NCBI GenBank assembly: GCA_015663855.1
Contig: DQRJ01000086.1
Location: 1 to 13,571, forward strand
Direction: 5' to 3'
Length of the DNA stretch: 13,571 nt
Source of the DNA: Flavobacteriales bacterium
Lineage (GTDB): Bacteria; Bacteroidota; Bacteroidia; Flavobacteriales_D; Sanyastnellaceae
The translations under genes and the position numbers were made by a program. Below are positions 1 through 7,108 of this stretch, one piece after another (position 1 is the first letter of the stretch; each line of letters starts with the position of its first letter). Below the pieces are notes generated by a model. It was given only the letters and a program-made list of their open reading frames with translations, was not told where the DNA came from and did no database searches.

Positions 1-774
1 GGTTGTGAAACACAAGAACCATTTCTTATCGACGCTCCCCCACCTCTTGAATTTTTGATATCACCATCACCTGCTGCTTGTACAGGAATGAGTAATGGAT
101 CTGCTGATGTTTTTGCTGCAGGAGGGACTGGAGAACTGACTTGGTCAGTACTCGACACGTTAGGTAATGTCGCAAATCTAAATAACCTAAGTGAGATGAC
201 TTATACAGCCATCGTTACGGATGTTCTAGGCTGCCAATTAACGGATACATTCTCTATAGATGTTGCCATTATTACAGATATGGTACTTACTACATTCCCT
301 TCACCTGTTACATGTTGGAATGCTGAGGATGGTACTATTACAGTTTCTGTGGATGGAGGGGATTCGCCATTCACATATTTGTGGAGTGATCCTTTTTCCC
401 AAACCTCATCATCTGCTATCGGCCTTACCGAGGACACATACACTGTAACTGTAACGGATGCTATTGGGTGTAATATCTCTACTTCTCAGTTTGTAACTCA
501 TATCGAGGGGTGTTTGTTCATCGCAGATGCAATTACTCCTAACGGTGACGGTTATAACGATGAATGGATAGTAGGAGGTCTACTAGATTTCCCTCAATCT
601 GAGGTACACGTCTATAACAGATACGGTCAATTATTGTTTTTCTCAGACTCAGGAGACGTTCATTGGGATGGCAGATTTAACAATCAACGACTTCCAATAG
701 CGGACTATTATTATACGATTACGTTAAGTCCATACGATACACCTATAACGGGGACGGTATCTCTTAAATACTGA
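1..774 (+). CDS. SprB-repeat surface adhesin with T9SS type B (gliding motility-associated) C-terminal domain, 5'-partial
   Basis: The reading frame is open from base 1, so the start lies upstream and 257 C-terminal residues are visible. The sequence shows the end of one immunoglobulin-like repeat (GCETQEPF), a second repeat ending in a VTDVLGC segment, and a third with a clear SprB-repeat pattern (DGTITVSVDGG, then YTVTVTDAIGC). Residues about 171-257 form the gliding motility-associated C-terminal domain (CHU_C / type B sorting signal), with the hallmark TPNGDGYND, then VYNRYGQLLF, WDGR and a beta-rich end at SLKY. In this family the domain directs export through the type IX secretion system to the cell surface, where repeat proteins such as SprB serve adhesion or gliding. 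The PorP/SprF gene begins four bases after the stop and is the usual partner of such proteins. Total length, ligand and any gliding role cannot be seen. The family call is firm; the adhesin role is inferred. Confidence 0.93.
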   Translation, partial: GCETQEPFLIDAPPPLEFLISPSPAACTGMSNGSADVFAAGGTGELTWSVLDTLGNVANLNNLSEMTYTAIVTDVLGCQLTDTFSIDVAIITDMVLTTFPSPVTCWNAEDGTITVSVDGGDSPFTYLWSDPFSQTSSSAIGLTEDTYTVTVTDAIGCNISTSQFVTHIEGCLFIADAITPNGDGYNDEWIVGGLLDFPQSEVHVYNRYGQLLFFSDSGDVHWDGRFNNQRLPIADYYYTITLSPYDTPITGTVSLKY

Positions 775-778
775 AACA

Positions 779-1735
779 ATGCATAGAATAGTCATCGCTT
801 CAATATGGATGTTCATCCTAGCTGCTCCTCTAAACGCTCAACAACGCTTTAGAAGGACTGCTTTTCCTGTAAACTCGTTTCTCGTTAACCCTGCTGTCGC
901 TGGGACTGAGCCTGTAACGGTTTTCGGCTCGTCTTATCGCCATCAATGGGCTGGATTCGACGGCGCTCCGACAACAATGGTTTTTAGTGCTCATAGCTCA
1001 TCCCCGAGCCAAATTGGAGGCGGGATCATAGTTTATAAAGACGATATGGGTGGTGCAGTCACTCAGACAGGAGTTGAGTTAACAGGATCTTACCAGCTTC
1101 GCCTTCCTAATACTGACGCTGTTTCATTTGGTCTGTCTCTTCAAGGAACTCAATTTGGTTTCGACAGTAGTAATTTAAATGTTTGGGATCAAGATGATCC
1201 TGCTCTGACCGGTGGTATGGAAACGACATTCGGTATAGATGCGTCAACAGGCATGATGATTTACGGAGCAGACTACTCTTTTGGCCTTGCCGTTTCTAAT
1301 TTGTTTCAAGATAAATTAGGACTCACAGGTGTGGAGGAGGACTTCAATAAACACATACGTCATTACAGGTTTATGGGAAGCTATACAACTGATATTTCTA
1401 ATAAATTTTCAGTCCAAACCTCTGGTATGATTAGACTCACGGAGGTTACACCCGCTCAAGTAGACATCTACTCTCGTGCGATTTACAAATACTACCAAGG
1501 TCTATACTGGGGAGGATTAGGATTACGCATGGGAGATGCTATAACAGTCTCCGCTGGAGTTGAATTTTCTAGTATTGGAATTGCTTACACATACGATATT
1601 ACAACGGGAGATAATCTCTTGAGCCCGTATTCACACGAAGTTAATTTGACGTACTTACTACCTCATAAGAAAGGTTTTGGCCAAGGTTCGCTTGGGCCTA
1701 GAAGGATATTGGAACGAAACAGATTAGTTAAATAG
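779..1735 (+). CDS. PorP/SprF family type IX secretion system membrane protein
   Basis: This 318-residue protein has a signal peptide (MHRIVIASIWMFILAAPLNA, cut before QQ) and the N-terminal pattern of the PorP/SprF family: a FLVNPAVAGTEP segment, then SSYRHQWAGFDGAPTTMVFS. The remainder is rich in alternating hydrophobic beta strands ending in a VNLTYLLP segment, as expected for an outer-membrane barrel of about 300 residues. Family members are T9SS outer-membrane components; SprF in particular is needed for surface delivery of the SprB adhesin, and paralogues usually sit directly downstream of a type B cargo gene. That arrangement is present here, with a four-base gap and no terminator between the genes, so co-transcription is likely. 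It is probably a cargo-specific partner rather than the core PorP, because no other T9SS genes are adjacent. The start follows the upstream stop closely and gives a proper signal peptide. Confidence 0.92.
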   Translation: MHRIVIASIWMFILAAPLNAQQRFRRTAFPVNSFLVNPAVAGTEPVTVFGSSYRHQWAGFDGAPTTMVFSAHSSSPSQIGGGIIVYKDDMGGAVTQTGVELTGSYQLRLPNTDAVSFGLSLQGTQFGFDSSNLNVWDQDDPALTGGMETTFGIDASTGMMIYGADYSFGLAVSNLFQDKLGLTGVEEDFNKHIRHYRFMGSYTTDISNKFSVQTSGMIRLTEVTPAQVDIYSRAIYKYYQGLYWGGLGLRMGDAITVSAGVEFSSIGIAYTYDITTGDNLLSPYSHEVNLTYLLPHKKGFGQGSLGPRRILERNRLVK

Positions 1736-1737
1736 AA

Positions 1738-1775
1738 TTTGACATTTGGCACCACATTTGATTATCTTACTGTGG
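1738..1775 (+). promoter_or_regulatory. Possible Bacteroidota promoter for the exported protein gene at 1817
   Basis: Two weak readings are possible. One is TTTG at 1738-1741 with TATCTTAC at 1763-1770 (spacer 21). The other is TTTG at 1745-1748 with TACTGTGG at 1768-1775 (spacer 19). Neither has a full TAnnTTTG. The 81-base gap after the PorP/SprF stop makes a separate promoter plausible, but the element itself is weak. Confidence 0.2.
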
Positions 1776-1816
1776 TTTTCAAAATAAAACAGACTTTAAA
1801 AATTAAATATCTAGAT

Positions 1817-2434
1817 ATGAATCGTATTACTTTACTACTCGCTGCAGTTCTAATGGGACTAATGACAGCTCCTATGAGCGCTCAATTTGTGAGACTTGAT
1901 GTAGAAGAAATTGATAACCAAGGTGCAGTGCCAGGTAAAACATTTCGTGTGTATGCTGTTTTCCAAAGTACGGGCGATATCCTAGACGCTGTTTATGGTG
2001 AAGCTTCTGCTCCATTGTCTATTACATCAACAAAGCCATTCTATCAACATCCTAAGGGAGGCCCTCTTTCTACGGATATTCAGAGATATGATAAGTCCGT
2101 TAATCCTGAATTGGCTTATGACAGTTGGGTTACTATTGGTTCAGAGGATAACTACATGAATGCTCTATCGGGATTCATTATGGAGTTCGGCGAATTTGAG
2201 TCAAAAGGAGGTCAACTTGCAACGGATAACGGTGCATGGTTCGTTACTCCAGACAAGCGTCAAAGTATGGCCGGAGAGTCAAAGCGTATTCTTTTAATGC
2301 AGCTTACTTCTGAGGGAGAGATTAATGGACTAATTAACCTTCACGGTCGCACGAAAGCGGTTATTGAAAATGAAGTACAAGTTGGTGGAGGAGAGCAGAT
2401 TAAAGCAGAAGGATTAACCTTTGTCGCTAAGTAA
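1817..2434 (+). CDS. Exported protein of unknown function, single-module
   Basis: A 205-residue protein with a clear signal peptide (MNRITLLLAAVLMGLMTAPMSA, then QFV). The frame is open further upstream to a TTG at 1739, but the ATG at 1817 directly precedes the signal peptide and is preferred. The mature part begins FVRLDVEEIDNQGAVPGKTF, followed by a beta-rich VYAVFQSTGD segment and a central DSWVTIGSEDNYMNALSG. It reads as one globular beta-rich domain. It recalls modules I remember in large secreted proteins of marine flavobacteria, an impression rather than a search result. No catalytic motif, lipobox, membrane span or T9SS sorting domain is visible, so after signal cleavage it should be periplasmic or released. 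It lies 81 bases downstream of the PorP/SprF gene and before a strong terminator. A part in the same adhesion and secretion unit is possible but unproven. Confidence 0.85.
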   Translation: MNRITLLLAAVLMGLMTAPMSAQFVRLDVEEIDNQGAVPGKTFRVYAVFQSTGDILDAVYGEASAPLSITSTKPFYQHPKGGPLSTDIQRYDKSVNPELAYDSWVTIGSEDNYMNALSGFIMEFGEFESKGGQLATDNGAWFVTPDKRQSMAGESKRILLMQLTSEGEINGLINLHGRTKAVIENEVQVGGGEQIKAEGLTFVAK

Positions 2435-2448
2435 ACGCTAAGTAAACG
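2425..2448. repeat. 11-bp perfect tandem duplication across the stop codon
   Basis: The unit CGCTAAGTAAA occurs twice without a gap (2425-2435 and 2436-2446), followed by a further CG. The first copy contains the final codons and the TAA stop at 2432-2434. The second copy repeats them out of frame. It looks like a small slippage duplication and has no visible function. Confidence 0.8.
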
Positions 2449-2453
2449 AATTG

Positions 2454-2490
2454 AAAAAGCTAGATGAACTTAGGTTTGTCTAGCTTTTTT
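2454..2490. terminator. Bidirectional intrinsic terminator between converging genes
   Basis: A perfect 11-bp inverted repeat, AAAAAGCTAGA (2454-2464) and TCTAGCTTTTT (2479-2489), encloses a 14-base loop. The plus strand ends in a run of seven T (2485-2491), and the minus strand ends in a run of five T opposite 2454-2458. It lies between the stop of the exported protein gene (2434) and the stop of uvrA (2497), so it probably ends both transcripts. Confidence 0.8.
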
Positions 2491-2496
2491 TACGTC

Positions 2497-5289
2497 CTAT
2501 AGTTTAAGGTGTTTTCCCGTAATTGATTTCTTGCATTTTGCGAGATCTTCAGGAGTGCCGGTAAATAGTAAGTCACCTCCTTCGTCACCTCCTTTCGGAC
2601 CGAGGTCTATGACGTAATCGGCGGACTTGATAACGTCCATTTGGTGTTCGATTACGATAATAGAATGGCCTTGATTAATTAGGCGAGTAAAGGACTCGAG
2701 AAGTTTTGCAACGTCGTGAACGTGTAGGCCCGTTGTAGGTTCGTCGAAGACGAAGAGGGTGTGTCCTTGTTTGTCACCACGAGATAGGAAAGTGGCGAGC
2801 TTGATACGCTGTGCTTCCCCACCGCTAAGGGTATTGGAGCCCTGTCCTAAAGCGACATAGCCAAGCCCCACATCGAGAAGGGGCAGGAGCTTCGTGATTA
2901 ATCGTTTTTCAGCAGCTGAGGCTGATTTACCATCGGGAGGGGTGAAGAATAGCAGAGCATCCTCAACGGGCATGGAAAGGATTTCGTGAATATTTTTCCC
3001 ATGCCATGTTACTTCTAGTACTTCCTCGCTATAACGTTTCCCGTTACAGGATTCGCATTTGAGCTTTAGGTCGGCCATAAATTGCATCCCTACAGTAATT
3101 ACTCCTTCTCCTTCACACACTTCGCATCTGCCTCCTTTAACATTGAAACTGAAATGGGAGGGCTTAAATCCCTTTGCTTTTGCATGCGTGGTGTCACTTA
3201 GTAAGCCTCGGATTTCATCGAATGCTTTTACGTATGTTACTGGGCAGGAGCGAGAGGATTTACCAATCGGGTTTTGGTCTATGAATTCGAGAGAATTAAT
3301 ACTCTCAATATCTCCAGAGAGCCCAGAGAAGCCCTTAGTGAATGGGGGCGAATTTTCAAGCGCAGAACGGACGGCAGGAACTAAAATGTCTGTAATCAAA
3401 GTGCTTTTCCCCGATCCGCTCACACCGGTAACAGCCACAAGCGAGTGCAACGGAATCTCTACATCGAAGCCCTTTAGATTATTTGCTCGAGCCCCTACAA
3501 TCTTTAATTTGTCTTGGGAAGTCCTCCTTTTCGAAGGGACAGGAATGTTCATTCGCCCTGTTAAATACGCCGCAGTCAATGACGCATGGTCATCCGGCAG
3601 AGCCTCTAGATCCTTATGCCCCCCTGAAAAAACCACCTCTCCGCCGAAAGTCCCCGCTAAAGGCCCCATGTCGACCAAATGATCCGCCGAAGCCATAATG
3701 TCATCGTCATGCTCTACTACGACCACTGTATTTCCTTGGTTTCGTAATCCATGAAGTACAGAAATTAATCTCTTTGTGTCGTGGGGATGGAGTCCTATGC
3801 TAGGTTCGTCGAGAACGTATGTGCTTCCAACTAATGAACTTCCTAGGCAGGCGCTTAGCCCGATTCTTTGGCTTTCACCTCCGCTAAGCGATGGGCTAGA
3901 GCGTAGAAGGGTTAGATATCCAAGCCCGAGATTTTCCAAACATTCGAGTCGCTCAGTAATCTCACTAATGGTTCTTTTTGCAATTAGGGCGTCGTTTTCG
4001 CTCAAGTTCATGGCGCGAATGTGCTCAAGGACCACGATTAATGGCATTTTCAACAATTCATGTAACGTAACGTCGTCTACCTTGACATAGGCTGCTTCCT
4101 TCCGGATTCGTGCTCCATGGCACTCCTCACACACCGCCCTTCCTCTATATCTGCTGAGCAAAACGCGGAATTGAATCTTGTAGCTTTTCTTCTCTACGTA
4201 TTTAAAGAATTTATTTATTCCCTTAAAGCTTTTTGTCCCAGACCAAACCTTCAACACCTCTTCTTCACTCAACTCGTGCCAGGGAGCATGGATATTCACT
4301 CCTGCCTCAACAGCACCCATAATCAAGTTATCCTTCCACTTTTTCATTCGATCACTTCTCCAAGGAGTAATCGCATCTTCGTATATGCTCTTTGATGTGT
4401 CAGAAATCACTTTGCTAGGATCTATTCCTAAAGTACTTCCGTAGCCTTCACAAGTAGGGCATGCTCCCACAGGGCTATTGAAGCTAAAAAGGTCAGGAGT
4501 AGGTTCTGTAAACACAATCCCATCTTTCTCAAATCGATTATTAAATTCTGATTTTATATTTAAGTCAGGATATACAATATCACAAGCCCCATTGCCTTCA
4601 AAAAAAGCTGTTTCTATTGAGTCAGCAAGTCGAGATGTTTCTTCCTTTGCAGCAGCAACAGACATTCTATCAATTACAATGCTTAGATCTTTCCCTTGTA
4701 GGTCTTTTTTCGAAACCCCGTCTAATATATCGTCAATAATTAGAGAATCATTATCTAGCAAAATCCTTGAAAATCCTTGTTGACGTAATAATTCCAAGTG
4801 TTTTTCTCTGCTCAACCCTTCCTTCTCTGAAATAGGTGCCACGATCATAAATCTTAAAGCATCGTCTTTATCTATAATTGAAGACACAACGTCAGATGTT
4901 CTATCGCATTTTACGATTTCTCCAGAAATAGGGCTAAATGTTTTTCCTATTCTGGCGTACATCATTCTCAAGTAGTCATGAATTTCAGTCCGAGTTCCTA
5001 CCGTACTTCTCGGTCCTCCAGATGAAGAACGTTGCTCTATTGCGATAGCAGGAGAGAGGCCGTGAATAGAATCCACATCGGGCTTATCGAGTCTTCCAAG
5101 GAATTGCCGTGCGTAAGAGGAGAGAGATTCAACATAACGTCTTTGGCCTTCTGCATACAAAGTGTCAAATGCAAGCGAACTCTTTCCTGAACCGCTGAGT
5201 CCTGTGATAACAGTGAGTTTCTTCTTGGGAATCGACACGTCGATGTCCTTCAAATTATGCATACGGGCTCCTCGGATTATTATCGACAT
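2497..5289 (-). CDS. uvrA: Excinuclease ABC subunit UvrA
   Basis: UvrA is the damage-recognition ATPase of nucleotide excision repair; it scans DNA as a dimer and loads UvrB. From the ATG at 5289 the protein has 930 residues, close to the usual 940, and begins MSIIIRGARMHNL, the normal N-terminus; the frame runs nine codons further to a GTG at 5316, which is less likely. Both ABC halves look intact. The first has Walker A at 30-37 (GLSGSGKS), signature LSGGES at 468-473 and Walker B YVLDEPS at 491-497. The second has Walker A at 622-630, signature LSGGEA at 821-826 and Walker B at 847-853. Zinc-binding cysteine pairs are CPTC (277-280), CEEC (387-390), CEVC (722-725) and CESC (745-748). The N-terminal RRYVESLSSYARQFLGRLD and FSPISGE segments resemble one of two UvrA types I recall in Bacteroidota, so a second copy may exist elsewhere. 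It converges on a terminator and diverges from the sigma factor gene. Confidence 0.97.
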   Translation of the reverse strand: MSIIIRGARMHNLKDIDVSIPKKKLTVITGLSGSGKSSLAFDTLYAEGQRRYVESLSSYARQFLGRLDKPDVDSIHGLSPAIAIEQRSSSGGPRSTVGTRTEIHDYLRMMYARIGKTFSPISGEIVKCDRTSDVVSSIIDKDDALRFMIVAPISEKEGLSREKHLELLRQQGFSRILLDNDSLIIDDILDGVSKKDLQGKDLSIVIDRMSVAAAKEETSRLADSIETAFFEGNGACDIVYPDLNIKSEFNNRFEKDGIVFTEPTPDLFSFNSPVGACPTCEGYGSTLGIDPSKVISDTSKSIYEDAITPWRSDRMKKWKDNLIMGAVEAGVNIHAPWHELSEEEVLKVWSGTKSFKGINKFFKYVEKKSYKIQFRVLLSRYRGRAVCEECHGARIRKEAAYVKVDDVTLHELLKMPLIVVLEHIRAMNLSENDALIAKRTISEITERLECLENLGLGYLTLLRSSPSLSGGESQRIGLSACLGSSLVGSTYVLDEPSIGLHPHDTKRLISVLHGLRNQGNTVVVVEHDDDIMASADHLVDMGPLAGTFGGEVVFSGGHKDLEALPDDHASLTAAYLTGRMNIPVPSKRRTSQDKLKIVGARANNLKGFDVEIPLHSLVAVTGVSGSGKSTLITDILVPAVRSALENSPPFTKGFSGLSGDIESINSLEFIDQNPIGKSSRSCPVTYVKAFDEIRGLLSDTTHAKAKGFKPSHFSFNVKGGRCEVCEGEGVITVGMQFMADLKLKCESCNGKRYSEEVLEVTWHGKNIHEILSMPVEDALLFFTPPDGKSASAAEKRLITKLLPLLDVGLGYVALGQGSNTLSGGEAQRIKLATFLSRGDKQGHTLFVFDEPTTGLHVHDVAKLLESFTRLINQGHSIIVIEHQMDVIKSADYVIDLGPKGGDEGGDLLFTGTPEDLAKCKKSITGKHLKL

Positions 5290-5334
5290 CAGGACTTCAT
5301 TAGGACTTTTTAACACTCGAAAGTTACTTTGGGA

Positions 5335-5364
5335 TTTGCTTATATGAAATAAAATCGTATATTG
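5335..5364 (+). promoter_or_regulatory. Candidate Bacteroidota promoter for the ECF sigma factor gene
   Basis: TTTG at 5335-5338 is followed after exactly 19 bases by TATATTG at 5358-5364, one T short of the Bacteroidota TAnnTTTG. Transcription would begin near 5370, leaving a leader of about 90 bases that contains the inverted repeats at 5430-5452. The match is by eye. Confidence 0.38.
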
Positions 5365-5381
5365 AGAAGAGTTAAATCAAA
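5352..5381 (-). promoter_or_regulatory. Weak candidate promoter for uvrA, overlapping the opposite one
   Basis: On the minus strand, TTTG (5381-5378) is followed after 18 bases by TACGATTT (5359-5352). This is only a partial match to TAnnTTTG. It overlaps the stronger plus-strand candidate, so the two promoters could exclude each other if both are real. Confidence 0.2.
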
Positions 5382-5429
5382 AAAACAAACGTATAGAAAC
5401 ACTTCTACTCTAATTAATCCTTCTTTTGA

Positions 5430-5452
5430 GCCAGTTGTACCTGGCACATGTG
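5430..5452. repeat. Inverted repeats in the sigma factor leader
   Basis: GCCAG (5430-5434) and CTGGC (5441-5445) form a perfect 5-bp inverted repeat around six bases. An 8-bp palindrome, CACATGTG (5445-5452), abuts it, eight bases before the sigma factor ATG. Either could be an operator or an RNA hairpin that limits translation. Both are short enough to be chance. Confidence 0.3.
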
Positions 5453-5459
5453 AACTTAA

Positions 5460-6056
5460 ATGTGTAGAATCATGCGTGCATCTTTTTCTGATAGCGAGTT
5501 AATCCGTGCTTACCGCGGTGGAGACGAGCAAGCCTTCGAAATTTTATTATCAAGACACAAAGACCGTGTTTTCACGAAGATTATGTTCATCGTGCGAGAT
5601 ACTGATTTGGCAAATGACCTATTCCAGGACACTTTCATAAAGGTCGTGGGGCTGCTTCGTGCAGGTAAATATGTAGAGGAAGGTAAATTCCTGCCTTGGA
5701 TACTCCGAATTGCTCATAATATTTCTATTGATCACTTCCGCCGAAATAAGAAAATGCCCCTCGTTAGAGGCAATGACGACTTCGACATCTTTAATATAAT
5801 AAATACTGGAGAGACGAATATTGAGGATAAGCTCATTCAAGACCAAATCCATTCCGACATCCGCGATTTGATAGATCATCTCCCTTTAGAGCAGCAAGAA
5901 GTTGTGAGAATGCGTATCTATCAGAACCTAAGTTTTAAGGAGATTTCGGAATCTACGAACGTCAGTATTAACACAGCTTTAGGGAGAATGAGGTACGCAG
6001 TTTTAAACTTGAAGCGACTCATTGACGACAATAAAATTCAATTAACTCCATATTAA
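5460..6056 (+). CDS. ECF-type RNA polymerase sigma factor (sigma-70 family)
   Basis: A 198-residue protein with the two-domain layout of ECF sigma factors. Region 2 spans residues about 25-97, with DLFQDTFIKVV and the core contact and -10 recognition stretch FLPWILRIAHNISIDHFRR. Region 4 spans about 135-190, with LPLEQQEVVRMR and the helix-turn-helix LSFKEISESTNVSINTALG. No region 1.1 or 3, membrane segment or C-terminal extension is visible. It closely resembles a sigma factor widespread in Flavobacteriia. ECF factors are usually held by an anti-sigma factor; none is recognisable next to it, since the following ORF is tiny and the next gene is on the other strand. Its regulon and signal cannot be read from the sequence. 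The ATG at 5460 is used; the ATG at 5472, four codons on, is equally possible. The gene is divergent from uvrA with a 170-base gap. Confidence 0.95.
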   Translation: MCRIMRASFSDSELIRAYRGGDEQAFEILLSRHKDRVFTKIMFIVRDTDLANDLFQDTFIKVVGLLRAGKYVEEGKFLPWILRIAHNISIDHFRRNKKMPLVRGNDDFDIFNIINTGETNIEDKLIQDQIHSDIRDLIDHLPLEQQEVVRMRIYQNLSFKEISESTNVSINTALGRMRYAVLNLKRLIDDNKIQLTPY

Positions 6057-6063
6057 AATCGAC

Positions 6064-6246
6064 ATGAAGCAATATCTGAAGTTAAAAAGCGTTTTTATGG
6101 TGAATAATAAACCTGAAATGCATGAAGCACACTACATTAAATGTCGCAAGACAACTTCCTTTTTATTCCCCTTCTCTGTCTTCTCTTCGAAACATCTTAG
6201 CTTACTCCCGATCAACGTCAGTTGTGAAAACAGGCGGATCCGATAA
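6064..6246 (+). CDS. Doubtful small ORF after the sigma factor gene
   Basis: This 60-codon ORF starts seven bases after the sigma factor stop. It is the only substantial content of the 219-base gap between the sigma factor and the cyclophilin gene. The product is basic, with a short hydrophobic patch (SFLFPFSVFSS) that is too short and broken for a confident membrane span, and it contains two cysteines. I recognise no family. The position would suit a small co-transcribed partner of the sigma factor, but it could equally be a chance open frame. No terminator hairpin is evident in the rest of the gap. Confidence 0.28.
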   Translation: MKQYLKLKSVFMVNNKPEMHEAHYIKCRKTTSFLFPFSVFSSKHLSLLPINVSCENRRIR

Positions 6247-6275
6247 GTTAATTCTTACTTTGTTTTTGAATTAGA

Positions 6276-7079
6276 TTAGAGATTGAAGTGAGATTTCATC
6301 TTTAGTTCTAGTCTTTCTAGTGGCCAATCACTCTCGTCAGTCATTGTGGCGGCCAGTTTATCGACTACGTCCATACCTTTAATAACTCTACCGAAAACGG
6401 TGTGTTCCCTATCTAAATGAGGGGTGCCGCCGTTTTTTTTGTACAAGAGTTTTTGTTCGGTCGTGTATTTCACTCCTTGATCGACTTCTACTGAAGCAAT
6501 CTCCATTTTAGAAAACTTTCTCCCTGTAACTATGTAGAAATCATACGATGAGGATCTCTTTTCAGGGTTGTTCGTGTATGACCGAGACATAGCAAGAGCT
6601 CCTCGAATATGTATGTAGGGATTTCTAAACTCCGAAGGGAGGGTATGCCTTCCGATGAGGAATCGCATTTGTTGGGGCTTTTCTTCTTCGCTATTTCCAC
6701 CCTGCACGACGAAGTCTGGGACGACTCGGGTAAACTCGCTAGGACTGTAGTACTCTCTGAAGATTTTATAGAGAAAGTTCGCTCGATGTAAAGGAACGTC
6801 CTCGAACAGTTCGAGCACGATATCTCCATGTTTCGTCGAAATAGTAACGTACCGATCATCAACATCGGACACCCAATCGAGCAAGAACGCCTCGGCATTA
6901 TCGTTGTCTAAGGTAGGAAGTCCGATTCCGAGCATAGCTCTTACACGAGCCTCAAGTTCGGGATCCCCAACGTGCTCGTTTAATTCTATGTCGTCATTAA
7001 CACCACCGGTATGTGTAGTGTCGGAGGGTGCAGAGTTGCAACTCAGTATTAGAAAGAGAAGAATAAAACGGTTATTCAT
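6276..7079 (-). CDS. Cyclophilin-type peptidylprolyl cis-trans isomerase lipoprotein
   Basis: A 267-residue protein. The N-terminus MNNRFILLFLILSC is a lipoprotein signal with lipid-accepting Cys14, so the enzyme should be anchored on the outer face of a membrane. A linker and helical region (about 15-75) precedes the cyclophilin domain (about 77-266), which would speed proline isomerisation in envelope proteins. FTRVVPDFVVQGG carries the Arg118, Phe123 and Gln126 equivalents of human cyclophilin A Arg55, Phe60 and Gln63. GALAMSR, SSSYDFYIV and HTVFGRVIKGMDVVDKLA match later core strands. An insertion at about 187-220 before GGTPHLD is a feature I recall in Bacteroidota members. His221 replaces the tryptophan that binds cyclosporin in human cyclophilin A, so drug binding would be weak. 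The ATG at 7079 gives the only good lipoprotein signal. The gene is head-to-head with the gene at 7109. Confidence 0.93.
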   Translation of the reverse strand: MNNRFILLFLILSCNSAPSDTTHTGGVNDDIELNEHVGDPELEARVRAMLGIGLPTLDNDNAEAFLLDWVSDVDDRYVTISTKHGDIVLELFEDVPLHRANFLYKIFREYYSPSEFTRVVPDFVVQGGNSEEEKPQQMRFLIGRHTLPSEFRNPYIHIRGALAMSRSYTNNPEKRSSSYDFYIVTGRKFSKMEIASVEVDQGVKYTTEQKLLYKKNGGTPHLDREHTVFGRVIKGMDVVDKLAATMTDESDWPLERLELKMKSHFNL

Positions 7080-7083
7080 ATAG

Positions 7084-7091
7084 CAAATTTA
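7084..7091 (-). promoter_or_regulatory. Perfect TAnnTTTG -7 element for the cyclophilin gene
   Basis: On the minus strand TAAATTTG (7091-7084) matches the Bacteroidota -7 consensus exactly. The G lies five bases before the ATG at 7079, so transcription would begin at or next to the start codon and the mRNA would be essentially leaderless. The expected -33 position reads ATTC, a poor match, which lowers confidence. Confidence 0.33.
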
Positions 7092-7108
7092 TAAACTATC
7101 TTGCATTT

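Noticed and set aside
201..448. Short open frames on both strands inside the adhesin gene
   Set aside because: They overlap a clear SprB-repeat frame and have no signal peptide or domain.
1739..1816. N-terminal extension of the exported protein from a TTG
   Set aside because: It would bury the signal peptide, and the ATG at 1817 fits far better.
3059..4783. Several open frames of 71-207 codons on the plus strand inside uvrA
   Set aside because: They lie opposite a complete uvrA with all motifs intact, and their products are low-complexity and resemble no family. They are antisense shadows.
6230..6270. Possible terminator after the sigma factor or cyclophilin gene
   Set aside because: Only a 4-bp TAAG/CTTA stem near an interrupted T run is visible, too weak to call.
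6530..6898. Open frames on both strands within the cyclophilin gene
   Set aside because: They are out of frame with a complete cyclophilin domain whose active-site residues are conserved.
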